64,000 nucleotides of DNA from Reticulitermes lucifugus. Its lineage: Eukaryota; Arthropoda; Insecta; Blattodea; Rhinotermitidae. Positions 1-14,500 of this stretch are shown here, piece by piece. The DNA lies in assembly GCA_026260175.1 (NCBI GenBank), contig JAKCWW010000786.1:28235-92234 (forward strand), read 5' to 3'. A program made the position numbers and the translations under genes. The notes below the pieces were generated by a model that worked only from the letters and a program-made list of their open reading frames with translations, did not search any database and was not told where the DNA came from. Positions within the stretch are counted from its first letter, which is position 1, and each line of letters opens with the position of its first letter.

Positions 1-199
1 ATTCAGGGAATGATCATTTGCAAGAAAAAAAATTGTGTAACATGATGTTTTTAGAATGTATAATAATGCCACACGTCAACAAAGTATGAAATGAAAGTAA
101 TGTGATGTATTTGGAACACACAGTAGTGCTAACCTGCTTATATTGATAACTACTGTTACAGTTATAACTGTACTTTTAAATGTCACTTATGCATCAGCC

Positions 200-830
200 A
201 AGTGTGGAACATTAGCTGAGCGGCAAGGGTGAGGGGAGGCATAAGTTGTAAGGTGTAACTGCCTCCCAGATAGAACACTGAAACTGAAAGGCCAGTCCTG
301 CCACATGGCGAAAAATGCGAAAGAGAGAACAGTGTTACAGCATCTGAACATTGATGGCAAGAATGAATGGGTGCCAATCATGGTTGGAAAATCATTGAAA
401 CCACATTGTTTTAAAAACATCAAAAAGCTTCCTGTGACATACTATGCAAATAAAAATATGTGGATGACCACAACCATTTTCACACAGTTTTTATTGGTGC
501 TCGATACCTTCAAGGGTGTGCAAGGCAGAAACATATTGTTGCCCGTAGACAACTGTGCTGCTCATCCACAAGATATGTCATTTATAAGGAATGTGAAAGT
601 CGTGTATTATCCACCAAACCGCACAAGCATGTCACAACCTCTTGATTTGTGCATCATAAGATGGTGCAAGCAGTTTTATACAAAGCATCTAGCACTGAAA
701 GATGTGTGCTTGACAGACTTGGGGGAGGGATATAAAACTGGCAAGTAATACATTTCACAGCACTGGCGTGGCAACAAGTCACACAGATAGCAACCGCGAA
801 CTTTTCCATCTGTGTGGCTATGGCCACCGG
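200..830 (+). mobile_element. Tigger/pogo transposase remnant
   Basis: The open frame at 305-748 and broken frames on both sides match the catalytic part of a CENP-B-like Tigger/pogo DDE transposase. Visible landmarks are CHMAKNAKER after the first catalytic block, LLPVDNCAAHP holding the second Asp, and PPNRTSMSQPLD holding the third. The upstream part near 240-305 reads LPDRTLKLKG in frame, but the block with the first Asp is destroyed by stops, and the frame breaks again after 748. The N-terminal DNA-binding half is missing. No terminal repeats were found. It lies left of the last CNOT3 exon seen here, so probably in a CNOT3 intron. It is a dead DNA transposon fragment. Confidence 0.82.
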
Positions 831-1445
831 AAATTTAATTCCAGCACCAATGGGTTGAATAAAAAATATGGCATAATATGGACATTCTTGCTAGACACAC
901 ATCTGCAGACTAATGAGGCAATCAACAAGTGTACCTCCTACTTACATGTGTGTTTACTGGAAGTAGAATTTGGCTGTGTGTTGGCTGCTGCAACCGCTGC
1001 AAAATTGCCAACTATATGATTGCTAAGCCCCGAACTGGGAGAACTATTGTTAGGTGTAGATTGAGACAATGAACCTGGAAATAGTGCCACAAAAAAGAGA
1101 CAATTATATTCATGTTAAAATTCATTGTAATTCCTGATAATTCAGACACTTTCACATGACAAATATTTTTCAGAAATTTGGAATTCTATAAAGCAGGTAT
1201 AAACAATACTCACAATACATTATTAGCACATTTTCTAACATCCTAAGATATTACCAGTCTTGAGAGTGGTAACATTTAAGTTCAATTCTGTGAAATATCT
1301 ACTATTAAAGTACACTTTATAACATGATAATGCTCACTCCAAGACATTTCTGTTCCAGCCTATTGCGCCAGTCACATTTTTTTAAAGTTAACAGAAATAC
1401 TTCAGTTTTCAGAGAAGAACTTACCTGTTACCACAACTTTATTGC

Positions 1446-2215
1446 TATATGTATTATACAGTTACTGACATGTTTTGACCATACTAAGTGGTCATCTTTG
1501 GGTCTTAAATATTTTCACTACACATGCATAGGAAACCTTTATTCTTTTATTGTAGTATAGATAGCTAAATCTTATAAGGTTAAAACTGTTTATACATTGG
1601 TTAACTCTTTGTTAAGAAGTGAGATCTTGAGCATTTTACAATTGCTCAATTTGCGCCAGGCCACACAATTACAACACAGAACACAACCACAGGGACCAGC
1701 AGTGAAGTCAAAAAACTACAGGACAGCAATACATGTACCAAGAACACAGTGACGAGATACATGAAAATAAAAATAGCCAGTTAGCGACAGCATACAGACC
1801 AACCATATCTCACATAAAACAATGCAACACATACCTGCACTACAATAAATATAATAACTTTGGATGAACAAGACTGCAGTATTCAACTCCATAACAAACT
1901 ACAGTGATTTTAAACTGAATTCTAAATAGGAAAACAGCTGCAATAACTGTATAAAAAAGAAACAACATAATCAGAACACAATCTCAGTAGCTGAGGAACA
2001 CATTTGTCAAAGAGAACAATGTGAATTGTATCAGATCTCATCCTTTGAAAAACATTTATCCTACGTATACAAAGAAGTTTTAACCTTGTAAGTTTTACGA
2101 AGCTACATCAGATCTAAAAAATAATGGTTTCTCTACATGTTTATTGAAAACATTTCAGACCTGAAGGTGACCCCTTTGTATGGTCAAAACATGTAGTCAG
2201 TAACTATATAATATA
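1446..2215. repeat. Foldback element with about 100-bp inverted arms
   Basis: The stretch at about 1446-1545 is matched, inverted, by about 2100-2215, with an internal segment of about 550 bp. The strongest paired blocks are GTTACTGAC followed by CATGTTTTGACCATAC, then TCA-CTTT-GGTCT, then the block around AAATATTTTCA and AGGAAACC. The internal part has no coding potential that I can see. The arm motif (gaag-tga followed by ggtcaaaacatgt) recurs in other hairpins of this window. Confidence 0.6.
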
Positions 2216-2415
2216 AATAATAATGAAGCGACGTTAAAGGCTAAAAAGCCCTTCTTTGAAAACCAAAGTACAGAATAAACACAACGGCCATAAACTCAAC
2301 AGCCATAGAAATGGCTGAAGATTATGCAGACACGTTAGATTTAAAAGAAGTGCAAAATACTGACCTCAAACCTGTAGCCTATTTATATGAACAGCAAATA
2401 ATGTGACAATCTCAC

Positions 2416-2576
2416 CTGATATAGGCTTACTGGGTGTACTTGAGTTAAGGAGAGGTTTCAGTGCAACTTGTGAGCAGCTGTTGGAACTAATCAAGGAATT
2501 GCTGTTGCTCACCCTAACAGCTGTTGGTTTCACAGGCTGAAATGTCACAGAATTGAGTGCTTTCTTAGTTTCAGTC
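2416..2576 (-). CDS. CNOT3: CNOT3 exon 7 (Ser-rich linker), probable
   Basis: An open frame between a gtaacag acceptor and donor gtgaga. It encodes [27 protein letters not shown] and STPSKPISG, which has the composition of the CNOT3 linker. From this acceptor the frame needs two bases left over from the preceding exon, but exon 6 ends in phase 0. A missed small exon between 2577 and 5804 or a different acceptor is likely. Too divergent to be proved by family similarity alone. Confidence 0.55.
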
Positions 2577-5500
2577 CTGTTACACCAACTTTTGAGTTAA
2601 TCAGAAGGAACCTGCCACTTAATGCAACGATATATTATAAATCATGGTGACATAGTTGCAGTTCATTTGCATATATCTTTACTTCTGATGTAAATGAGAC
2701 TCCAGTTTACAACTACACCAAGTATACCCTATTGTGGCCCACATCCTTCTGGACAATTTTATGCTTAAAGGGAACACAAAAATGTTGTCTTGTTAAAACA
2801 CAAGAAGTTCAAGATTTCAGAATTCTCTAAATGTGTACTGTAAGACTGAAAACTGACGCGCAAAATCAGGAAAGTACGACCTGACCTAAATTCACACTAT
2901 TGCACGAAAGTGAACAAAACTAAAAGCACATTAACAAGCAACATTAAACTGCCACAATAACGGTATACAGTATCTGCCAATTATTTGTTAAGAAAAATGA
3001 GCCATTTGTAGATTTGCTGTGGTTCTACATGGGTTTCTTGGACAGTAATGCAGATGAGGACACACAAACTGCACAAGTCTATGTATCATGCTGTTATGTG
3101 AACAGAGTTCTCTGAATACTTTTTGTTGGGGAAAGAAATTTAGTGCACAAATATGTTGTCATTCACGTCAAAGATAATGCAGATGTAAGGCAATGTAGCA
3201 GGTGAAGTACCAATATTTTGCAGCAACAGGTTGCCTCCATCTTCAGGGCAGAGCAGTCTCTTCTACCCCTGAAGATGGAGGAAACAGGTTCCACCAAAAT
3301 GTTGACACCCACCTATCAAACCGCACAGCATCATGTCCTGGAAGACAATATCCTTGATGCTCACCAGCATGAGAATCTTAAACACTCACAATTTGCATAA
3401 GCGATACAATACTGTCATGTTCAGTTATATTATGAAAGTACATTACAGTCCCTTACAAAGTGATTACCGTATTTTCGGCATGTAAGACGCACTTTTTCCG
3501 CCTAAAAATTTGTCTGAAAAATGGAGTGCGTCCTATACGCCGGTGCGTCTTATACGCTGCAAAATTCCAGGAAATTTCCATCTGTCAAAGTCTACTCTAT
3601 TCGTTTACGTTTGTTCATACATTCGTGTAAACCGTCGGACATGCGTGTTCAGCACATGCGCACGTGTTGGTGATGTCAGTTAGAGATCTTCTAGTTGCAC
3701 AGTCTCGCAGCAGACTAACCCATGAATCCCCAGAAACGCAGACATTGCTATACCATTGCATTCAAGTGTGCCGTCATTGAGTATGCAAAGGAAAATGGCA
3801 ATAGGGCAGCAGAGCGGCAATTTGGGCCGCCGCCAACTGAAAAAATGATACGAACTTGGAGAAAACAAGAGCAGCAGTTAAAAGAGGCAAAGTGTGGCAT
3901 TAGTAATTCCCTTGACGGTACAGAGGATAATTTATTGTTGGAAGACAGTGATGACTCGGTTCCTGATTCAGAAGAACTTTCAAGTGTATCTAGCTCTGAA
4001 GATGAGGATTTTTGTGGATTTGAGGATGAAGATTAATATCTTTCATATAACTTCAAATATTTTTGCTAATTAGATTATTTGTTATGTACAAATTCCCTGA
4101 AAAATCAATGTATTTTTTATTCAGTAAATGCATGATAACATACACTAAAATTATTTTTTTCCAAAAAAATGTGCATAAAAAAATGGGATACGTCCTATGC
4201 GCCGGTGCGTTTTATATGCCGAAAAATACGGTATTTCCTTTCCTGGGGTACAGTATAAGATGAAGACCAATTTTATGTATGAACAGCTCTTTCCATTGTA
4301 ATGCTCATTCTAGAAGAAATTACCATCTCCGAACACAAGAAAATGCTGCATCACTGTTTTGAGATGATACAGCTTCTATGGTCTTACGACATCATGCACA
4401 GCTAAATGTAAGCTAAGGCCTGCATATGAAAGTGTAATCACACAGCATCATCTGATTCCTCATCAAAACAACACACACACAAACAAACGTAGAGCATATT
4501 TACTTAAAGAACCTCACACTATGGTAACACAAAACCTAAAACAATGACCATATGGTGTTAATGATAAAACACACTGACCTTTCTTCCATCTTCTCAAAGT
4601 GTTCAGCATTTGTGTTCTTGGCTCTTTATCTCTAATGTATCTAGTGAGCCAGTCCCCAAGTTTATTTTTTGGAGCAATGAACTACACAACACTGTGTATA
4701 TACGCAAAAGATTATTGGTTTTCAGCAGGAAAACTGAAATCATACCTGAGTAATTACATGACGTGTCCTATAAACCCTCCTAATTTTACACGAAAGAGAA
4801 ATTTTGGATAAACTGGTTAGTAAAATGTTCAATTTTCTTTCTGAAACCTAAACATAAAATTTTACAATACAGACATCAAATTCCTAATCAATCTTAGCAT
4901 AGGCAGTGAATTTTCTTGGCAGAAGGATATTCACATCACATGGAAAACACTGCAGATATCAAAATCATATGGAAAACATTGCAGATATCAAAATGCTGTT
5001 ATTCACTGCTGTAGTCTCCCAGGTTATGACAGCATGTAGTCTGGCAGGTAGGTATCCCTGTTACAGAGGAACAAATTGCCTCTCCCTTCTACAAAGAAAT
5101 GAGGGCAGCATGTTCCTCCAATATATTAGTATCTACCAATCAAGCTATAATGTACCATGAGGTGCAACATGAACCTTCACCACCACAAAAACCTCAAACC
5201 TTAATTTACAGTCATTCACATTTACTCTGTATAGTGGGAGAGGAAACCTTTACACAATTTCAGCCCTTAACAAGCCATATCTGAATGCATCTGAAGAACA
5301 CCCTGAGAAGGAGTATATTTAAACTGAAATTTACTGCCACTTTTCATAAGAACACTAAATCTGTACCATATATCACTATCATACTGTCTCCTACCAGCAA
5401 CAAGCTTCAAATACACCAGATGGCAGCTTACTGAGAATTTAAGACTTGGTACTTTTCGACTTTATAAATAAAACCCTCTCATACACTTGCATGTGTGAAA

Positions 5501-8500
5501 GCTCACTGTATCACATCATGCATCAAATTTCAGGTTTTATCTGCATCATCAGAAACCTGTAATGAGCATTCCTATGGATAAATCTGCTACACCACAATTT
5601 TATATCTAGTAACAATTTTTCAATTATGGTTATGGTCTGTTTAGTGGAATCAGTTTCGGCTCAGCACTAGATTTCTTTGCACAATGAGATTCTCAAAAAT
5701 GTGCTCAAGAATACTACAAGTTGAAACCTTCATGTCAACTTAAAAGTAATTACTTTAAGTAATTACTTTTTATCATAGAACATATTTTTCATTTATCGCT
5801 CTACCTTTGCTGGAAGGTCATCCTTTGTTTTTTTCTTGTCTTCGTTCGAGCTGTCACTGGAATGGTTGTGCAGGGCATTGAGGGGAGGGGATGGGGCAGG
5901 TGAGTTACCCGATGTGGTGGACGTTGGGGTACCTCCTGTGTCATTACTATTGTTACTGTCTGTTGTGGCAGAAGACGGGAGACCAACCTGCAAGATAACG
6001 CAAATCTCTCAACAACGTGCTTTTAAAATGAACACCAATGTACCCAGTACCAGCTGCTATAAATAAGGGAGCTGAGAGATTAACTTTTGAATTTTCATAT
6101 TCTGTGCAATAAAACTCCACCTTCATGAAATATGCCTTTCATCAGGGTTATGGAGGTTACAAGCAACACTTAAAATTTTATTGTGTTCCCCGTCTTGGTA
6201 ACAAAATTCATATATAACAAACACACACAGCTCCATCACTACAACTTACAGTGCTTTCTCAGATTCTTTTTTCTTGACTTCCACTGTAATAAACAAGGAC
6301 TCATTTAATCCCTACGAATTGCAGCATGCCTGTTCTTGTGACCTTTCTGGTGTGAGTATTCTTTGTGTACATGTCTATTAACCTTTAAAGTACGGACTTT
6401 TAAAAGTCAGTCGTCTCCTAGAGGCCAGCCTTTTTTGGGCATTTAAATCTTAAAATCGCAGGCCTCCAAACAAACAGATATATTTTCCGCTTTATATAAC
6501 ATAAAACTATGGAATATAAAGTGTTTGAAAGAGAATAAATTTCTACATTTACAAAGTGTCAATTTTCACCAATAAAACGCACTCACGAAACAGTCTGATA
6601 AATTCAAAAGTTATTTTGTGTAATATATTTTATGACACTTCTATGGATTTTTATTGTACTTACACCTTGCTTTACACTGTAGGCATGTGCGATGTTATGT
6701 TCACAGGAATATACAACACTTATTTGCATGGCAAAAGTTTTCTGTTCCATCTGTACAATGATATGTGTTTGCTTACACCACAACAGTCAACGCTGCTCTC
6801 TGTGTCTAGTGACTCAGGTTCAAATGCGCAGGCCACTTCTCAAAGCTGTTCACTATACACAGACCGATGTCACATTTCTTGCAGAAATACAGCATGTTCC
6901 ATGTTTGTTTTTGCAGCCAATACACGCGACACCACCTTTGTTTTCCTTTGGAAGGCCAGTGTTTTGAATGTTTCACTTCTAATCAACTCAGCTGGGACAC
7001 AAATGTACTTGGCCTACCCCTTCAAATGCCACTCGCTGTCACATTTTCTTCGTGTGAATGGATAATCAATTTTTGAACTAGAACCTCCCGGAAATTTTTG
7101 TGGGTCATCTTGCCGCCACACAACTTATGGATAAGAAACGCGTTGAGTATGGCAATGTCTGTGAGGTGGAAAAACAGTTTCTTTGTCCACTTCCATGTTC
7201 TCCGGGAAATTCCGTAGCTGTTCACCATTCTGTCTGACTTGTCCACAAACCCCATGCAGGTACTGTAGTCTTCTACTACACGAGGTTTGATAGCAAGGCC
7301 AGATTCATCGGTGAAATTGCCTTCAACAGGAGGGGCGTGCATGTTTGTGAGCATGTACACATCACGCTTATCTTTCCAGTGGACATCCCTTAGGTTTCTT
7401 CTGAAGCGTGTTACTATGTCCCCCCTTTTCATTTTCATTGACTTCAGTCCAATATCATGGCACTCCATGCTTGTCATGGCTAACTGTTCCACACACGTTG
7501 ATTGTGCGTCAGAACAAATCATCAAACAGAGCAGGTGAGGTGAAGTACTTGTCCATAAAAACTTTGTGGCCCAGTCCCTCAACTCTTGGAATTACTTGCA
7601 GCACAGTTCAGTTTCCTTGGTATTATCTTCATCTTCTGAGGATGAGGAGGACTGCACATGAGATTCCATCAGTTCATCTGTCTCTTCTAATTCCTCATGA
7701 CATTCCTCATCCATCAGTACTTCCTCTATTTTGTCTGGCAGAGTGGTTTTGAATATCTAGGTTCCATTTCAAGTGGTCCCAACTAAATCGAATAGGTGAA
7801 AGTTACTGATAATTTACCACTGATATAAAATTGGTCAATAAAATAATAATCCGTCACTGGGAAAGTAACGCAGATGAAACTCTGTCAGTAAATACTGAAG
7901 AACAAATACAACTACCAAACAGTAAGAAGTACTTCCTTACAATCTGCCATGGAAGTTATGCAATATTTACCAGTTCAACAACGATAAATTAACTTCAAAC
8001 ACGACTGTGAAAAATATCACCTAAACCTTCGTCAATAAATGTTACAAAAATTGTGGATTGCAGCATATAACCAATCCACCACTGTTAAAATACATATATG
8101 CCAATCCGCCACTGCAAAATAATATCAGACAGGCCACACTGCTATGAAAGCTGCCAGAAGACTAAACTAGAGCACTTCCAGATCGAGCTTCTATACGTTT
8201 CAACCTCAGACAATGGTCTACTGTATTTTGCCTGTCACCTGATACCCAAACGTCAAGTTTGGCCATAAACAATATTGAAACCTGGACTGTCATAAATGAC
8301 ATCATTACTCAAGATGAATACCAGGCCCTCTGGTGGGACCCACAATGGGGATGTTTGGGTTTCCTGCTCAAGCAAACACTGTCAGCACTCTGAAAAATGT
8401 CATGCATGCAGGGAAGCCACTGGGGAGTGCAGACTGCCTTGTTCTTTGAAGGTTAAAGGTGGGGACACAGTACTCAACAATGCACATTCATTGTTAAGAA

Positions 8501-11500
8501 TATCATGAAAAGAAATTACAGACTTTATCAGCCCAGCAAATAATTTACTACAGTGATACAAAATATGATAAGAAATGTATGGTATAGGGTGAAACCACCA
8601 TTTAAAGTTCTTTTGGGAGGAGTGGCTTTCTAAATTAAACAGGAAAATTGTAAATGCTAGTTTTTTAAGTGATACTGACTTGTGATCATTGAAACTGAAC
8701 AGCAAATGAGGGAAAACTTTAAAGTGAAAATAAATAAATAAATAAATAAATAAGGGTTCCAATATGTATAAGTATACAAATAAAATATACCTACCCCTGA
8801 CAATTCTATTTCATCCAACCCAATGATGTCATCATAAATATATTCATTCTCCTCAAAGTCTGGTTCTTGTGAAGATTCTATATAGTATTCTATGTCATCC
8901 CTAATCCTCCTTATCTGTAACAAAGCAAAAAGACCTCTAAGTCCACGCAAAATTCTTAAAGCACACTCATACCGCAAAATATGTCATCTGTTTTCCCACC
9001 ACTGCATTCATTTGTAACAATACATGATAACAACAATGATGATGATGATGATGATGATGGGCTTCCATTGAGGTTTCTTAAACACATTTTCTTATGTCAC
9101 ATGGTGGTGATGATAAATAAAAGGTTCACAACATGTAGGATGTAGTGTAAAAACTACAAGTGTGGTATTAGATACTGAAGAGCGCATATTTATTGAACAA
9201 TACAACTTTAGGTCAGTGAATATAAATGACATTAAGTTATGACAAAACATTTATACTGCGTGTATGTAGATACGGCAGCTATGAACCATCCTGTCACAAT
9301 CCACCACCATAAAAACACATACAATGAACATACCACATTCCTGGTTTTATGTGCCTTACATACCCCATTGTATAAAGGACTCTGTTTTTCAATATTTACT
9401 ATCAATCTATGAATTTCCCTTACCTATCATGTCTACTGTTTGGGATCTAACACAAAGCACTGAGGGATGGTCTTTTTAAATCTGCAATATGTCTTTCACA
9501 ACCCTCCATTTTCTTGGACATCAAATGACAGAAACATAAACAGATGATACACTGACAGTGAACAGGCATCTCGCACCAGTTAAATGATATATAAATGCTA
9601 CCCCCGAGCCACCTATAAATGGCAAGTGAGATTAAAATTCCAGAGAAAATTAAAACATTATGGCCAAGATACATTACGCCAAGTATGGACTGCATTACTA
9701 GTCACAAGTCTCATTCAATACTCTCACACAGTAAGTTAAGAACATAAACATTTTCTCACCTGACTAACTTCCACAGACATATTGTCCAACATTCGCAGCA
9801 GTGTTTCCAGTTTACGAATGTGATACCGATGTTTCTCAACTTTGCTTTTCAGTTCTTCCACCCGGTCCTGCTTGTCTTTATCTAACCTCTTCTTCTTCCC
9901 CACTAACAGAGACTCAATCTCACACTCAAACTGGTCCAGCTGCGGAAACAGAAATTCATACTTTTATGAGCTTATTCGTGTACTTCTTATAAATTTAGTT
10001 CATTTTCTGTACTTCTTGTGCATTCAGAAACAAATTCTTAAAATATGAGGATTTTCATGTCACATCTCTAGAGAGCAGAATTACTTCTTCTGAGCAGCAA
10101 CAACATGCTGACTTGAAAATAATATACTTTACACTTAAAATATGGCAAAGTGTCACCTCACCTGGAGGTTGAGGGCATCAATGGAAGTTGCCAGCCACCC
10201 TGCCGTTTCATCACGTTCCTTCTGTGCAGGGTCCAGCTTCTGTGCAGCACCCAGTCCCTCTTTGGAGTACGCTTTGGTCTTAGTTTCCCGCTCCACAACC
10301 TTGAACCTCTCCATTTGCTATACATAAACCACACAAAAGATTCTTCAAGGATCATGGAAAAGATTATCACTGTAGCACATATAGGTTATTACAGAACACA
10401 TTTATGAACCTGCATTACACAGCAATGAAGCAACAGCAACATATGGCTAAGGTCTTGACAGCATCCATGTCTACAAGTACAACACTGAAATTCAATCGTG
10501 AAACCATTTCACATGACTCAGTTTTCGCGCGTGTTTCAAGACAATGCCATGGTCTCTGAAATGAGTATGTAACCATACCTGTCAATTAGCAATTGTTGAA
10601 TTTTTTCTTGTTTTACAGTTTGAGAATGAAAAGAAGGATCTGTATCATGCAGTAACTTTAGAGCTGACTATTACAACAAACTGCAATATATAACAGACTG
10701 AGAAATTATAATGAGTGATACTTAACTGTGTTCTGCAAGTAGTACTAAATATCTCTAGTGGAAAATCATCTACTTAACCCTTTGGTGCCAAACGTTTATA
10801 TATACACCACACAGTGCAATGCACAAAACACCAAACATCATATATTTCAGCTCTTACGCAGCCCTCTTTTTCATCCCCCATTTCATTCTGGTCTTCTGCA
10901 GGTCACTATGGGCATTTAATTCCAGTGCCAAAGTGTTAAATTATAAATGCAAAAGCAGATTTTGTCCTCAACAAATCCTTATACGGAAGATCTGGTTACA
11001 ACATACACAGCAAAACTTGTAATACTTTCTTATTAAGGGTGTTCCTTGTAAAAAAAAAAAAAAGAGTAGATGTGGTTTATTTTATATGGTATAACATGAA
11101 ACTGTCTGGAATTCTCAAGACTTGGATTATGTTCCTGCTTAAGATTACTTTTCATAAGGTGTAAAATTCTATTTACATGAAGCAGTTAAGTGACAATGCC
11201 ACTGCAAGACTGGCATTACATATGATTATTATTCCAGCTATTTACATCATCTTTAGTTTTCTTCCAAACACACGGTCAAATACTAGATTTGTATCTGTCA
11301 TCAGATGTAAGCTAGGGAAGTTCCCTACATTAACACCCCATAAGGAAAAGCTAGCCTTGATCAATGGATCTTGCCACTAATTCAGAATGACAAGACTGAA
11401 CAGAAACAATAATGTTGAATTGATACTTTGCCAGCTTCTGGTGGCAACATTTCTATGACCTATCTTACAGTGATGTGTTTGATACTGACTCATATGCAAA

Positions 11501-14500
11501 GAAACAACAGAGAGCTATATCCTACCAAAGGGTGTACAAGTGGGGTCAACCAATGAACTAGTAAGACATGGATGCCCCATACTACAACACAGACAAATGT
11601 TCTGACAGTAGTGAGACTCTACTCCTGCATACACCTCCAGGTGCTTCAGCATGGAGAAAACATACTGGCATAACACCAGGATTCAACAGATCATTGGTGA
11701 TCAAACTGGCACAAACAAACGTGGCACCCCATACATATAAAGACTCAACTCCCAAGAGTGTTTTCATATTATATTTTTTTACAGCAATTATCCTGTTCGT
11801 GGAGGCGACCAATCAGTACTAAGAACAGTACTTGAACACATTAGACAATCAAACTTATCCAATACCTGACATCACCGAATCTGAAACATTTCTTTTTCTG
11901 GCAAGTATTATTCAAATAAGACATGGCACATGCAACAGCCTGAAAGACTACTGGGTTGTGACAGAACTTCCTTACACCATTTTACAGCAAAACAATGACA
12001 TGTGACAGGTTCTTACACATTCTTTGATAGCTCCACTGTCAATCACAATGTTATAGATAATAATGACCCAAACTATGACAGATTATGGAAACTAAGTCAT
12101 GTTTATGACATGCTCCATTATGCTTCCTCAAAATATTACACCCCTTCCAAACATCGGACTGTGAATACAGTAACTGTACTTTTCAAAGGAAGGCTAAATT
12201 TCAAACAGTACATACCCAGGAAGTGCATGTATTTTGATATAAATATTTATAAATTATGCAATATATGAATGACATTGACATATACTTAGGAAACAGCAGA
12301 GTATGTGTGACTGCAGACAAGACAGGGTCTCATGCAAATGTTAGACACTGACAAGAAAGGTGGACAGACATGTACATAAACTGTACAAGGAAAAGTTATT
12401 TCATTGCCTGACTTATTCAATGATCTGTCAAAGAGGAAAATCAACTGCTGTGGGGCAGTATGATCTAACAGAATGCGAATGACAAATGACTTACTGCCAC
12501 AGAACCACTGACTGAAAACAGGCAATATTCTGTCTACGACTAAAGGTAATGTGACAGCAATGGTCTGAAGAGATAAAGGAAGTGTATACATACTGACAAA
12601 TATGCACCACCCACAACAAACATATTGGCTATGCTGACTGAGGGGACAGGACAATAACAGTTATTCAACACAACACTACATATGGAAGTGGCCAAAGAAA
12701 TTACATTTTTTTCTTCTTAGACATGACTATTCTAAACAGCTTCCTCCTTCTGACTGCATGTGGGACCAAAATGATACACAGAGACTTAAAGACTTTCCCT
12801 CATGTGGAACCTGACTGAAAGGGATGGGAATCTACCTTACCAACACAACCCTCGGCAGGCCCTGTGTTTCACAGAAACAAGTTACACACTTTGAAGTTAA
12901 CATCAGCAATTATGGGCCCTTTACATCCTCCAGACTACACTGCCACACTTGTTCTGCATGAGGATTAAAGAAAGTGTGGTTCAATTCAAGTGTAAGAAGT
13001 GTGATGTGGGAGTGTTAAGACAACCACACAAAACTGAAACTGTAATGTACTAACGGACATTGGTAGGTCTTCACAATTTCAAAACAAACAGACATGTAAC
13101 AAAAAAGACTTGTTTTGCCAAGTCTCCTAAAGCATGCTACTAAATACAGCACACGTAGACCAGCATATGGTCACTTAGGACAACAAAGGTTAATCTTTAG
13201 TACGCCTATTGCGTGGAATTTTTTCACTCTAATCCTTAAACGCTGGCCTCTGTGCATCATACTGACATAAGTGCATTTTAGGGTACTTAAAACTCCATCC
13301 TGGGCAGTAGTAGGAACATAAGCCCCAACATCACTGAAGCAATAACCATTACTGTTTCCCTTTTTCTATCAAATTTAGCCAGAAATGAGGTTTACTACCT
13401 CTTCAACTTACAATCCTGAGCACACATGAAAATTCAGAGTTAAAGAATTGTAACACAATCTTTAGCATTCATGAAATGAAGCATACAATTACGTAGACAT
13501 AAGTACAGTCATGGTTGGCCCAGTGGACATAACAGAAAGACACTACTATTTTTTATGTTGCAAGTACCGTGCATTTTATCATAAGTTTAAGCTAAAGCCA
13601 ACTAATGCACAACATTATTAACAGAGTAAGATGTATTTATACCCCCTATATATGTTTGAGCAATCAAATTTCCATCCTCAAGGGGCATTCATCAAAGAGT
13701 CATAAGCATCTACAGCATCCAAATACACAACAGTTGGCACCAAAACATATGTAGGGATATAAATACATCTTACTCTGTTAATAATCTTGTGCATTAGTTG
13801 GTTTTAACTTAGGCACTACTATATTTGATGTTGGTTCTGACGATGGTGTATAATATTGAGAACCAATTGTCTTCTGGACTTTGTCCATCGTCCGGATAAA
13901 ATATTAAAATATAACATAAAAAAAATCACGACATTTTGGAAGCTGGTTCGTCTTCCGTCTTCAGTGATTGAGATTAGCTCAGTCTAAAAGGACCCATCTG
14001 AGTAGGTGTCTCCCCTCCCATCACCTGAAGACGGAAGACGAACCAGCTTCCGAAACATCATGATTTTTTATATTATATTTTAATATTTTATCCGGACAAT
14101 GGACAAAGTCCAGAAGACAATTTGTTCTCAATTAATTTTTAGTTTTCCCATACACACTTCTCAGAATACTAACAGCAAGGTGTGTCTGTCCAACTGTTCC
14201 ATGTTTCTAATTCAGACATTCATATTATACACACTGACTGACTGATTTTATGAAATTTGGATGGTATGAGTATAAATATAATGTGACTGGACACATTCCC
14301 ATATTGGTACTTCCTGTGATCAATAGCACAAACATGACCAATGGGCAAAACTGTGAAGTGGAAGCAATGTTAGTGACACTGAACACTAGGTCTGAGATTT
14401 TGAACTCTTATTATTAGGATGATGCAACCTCAGAGAACATGTAAAATTTCAATGACACTATGCTATTATTACCTTTCAGCACCCAAGGTTCATCACCCTA

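Noticed and set aside
187-423. Minus-strand 78-codon and 64-codon ORFs
   Set aside because: They overlap the Tigger transposase on the opposite strand and have no independent support.
6556-7065. Plus-strand 169-codon ORF
   Set aside because: It lies across the piggyBac copy 1 region on the opposite strand and shows no domain; an antisense shadow.
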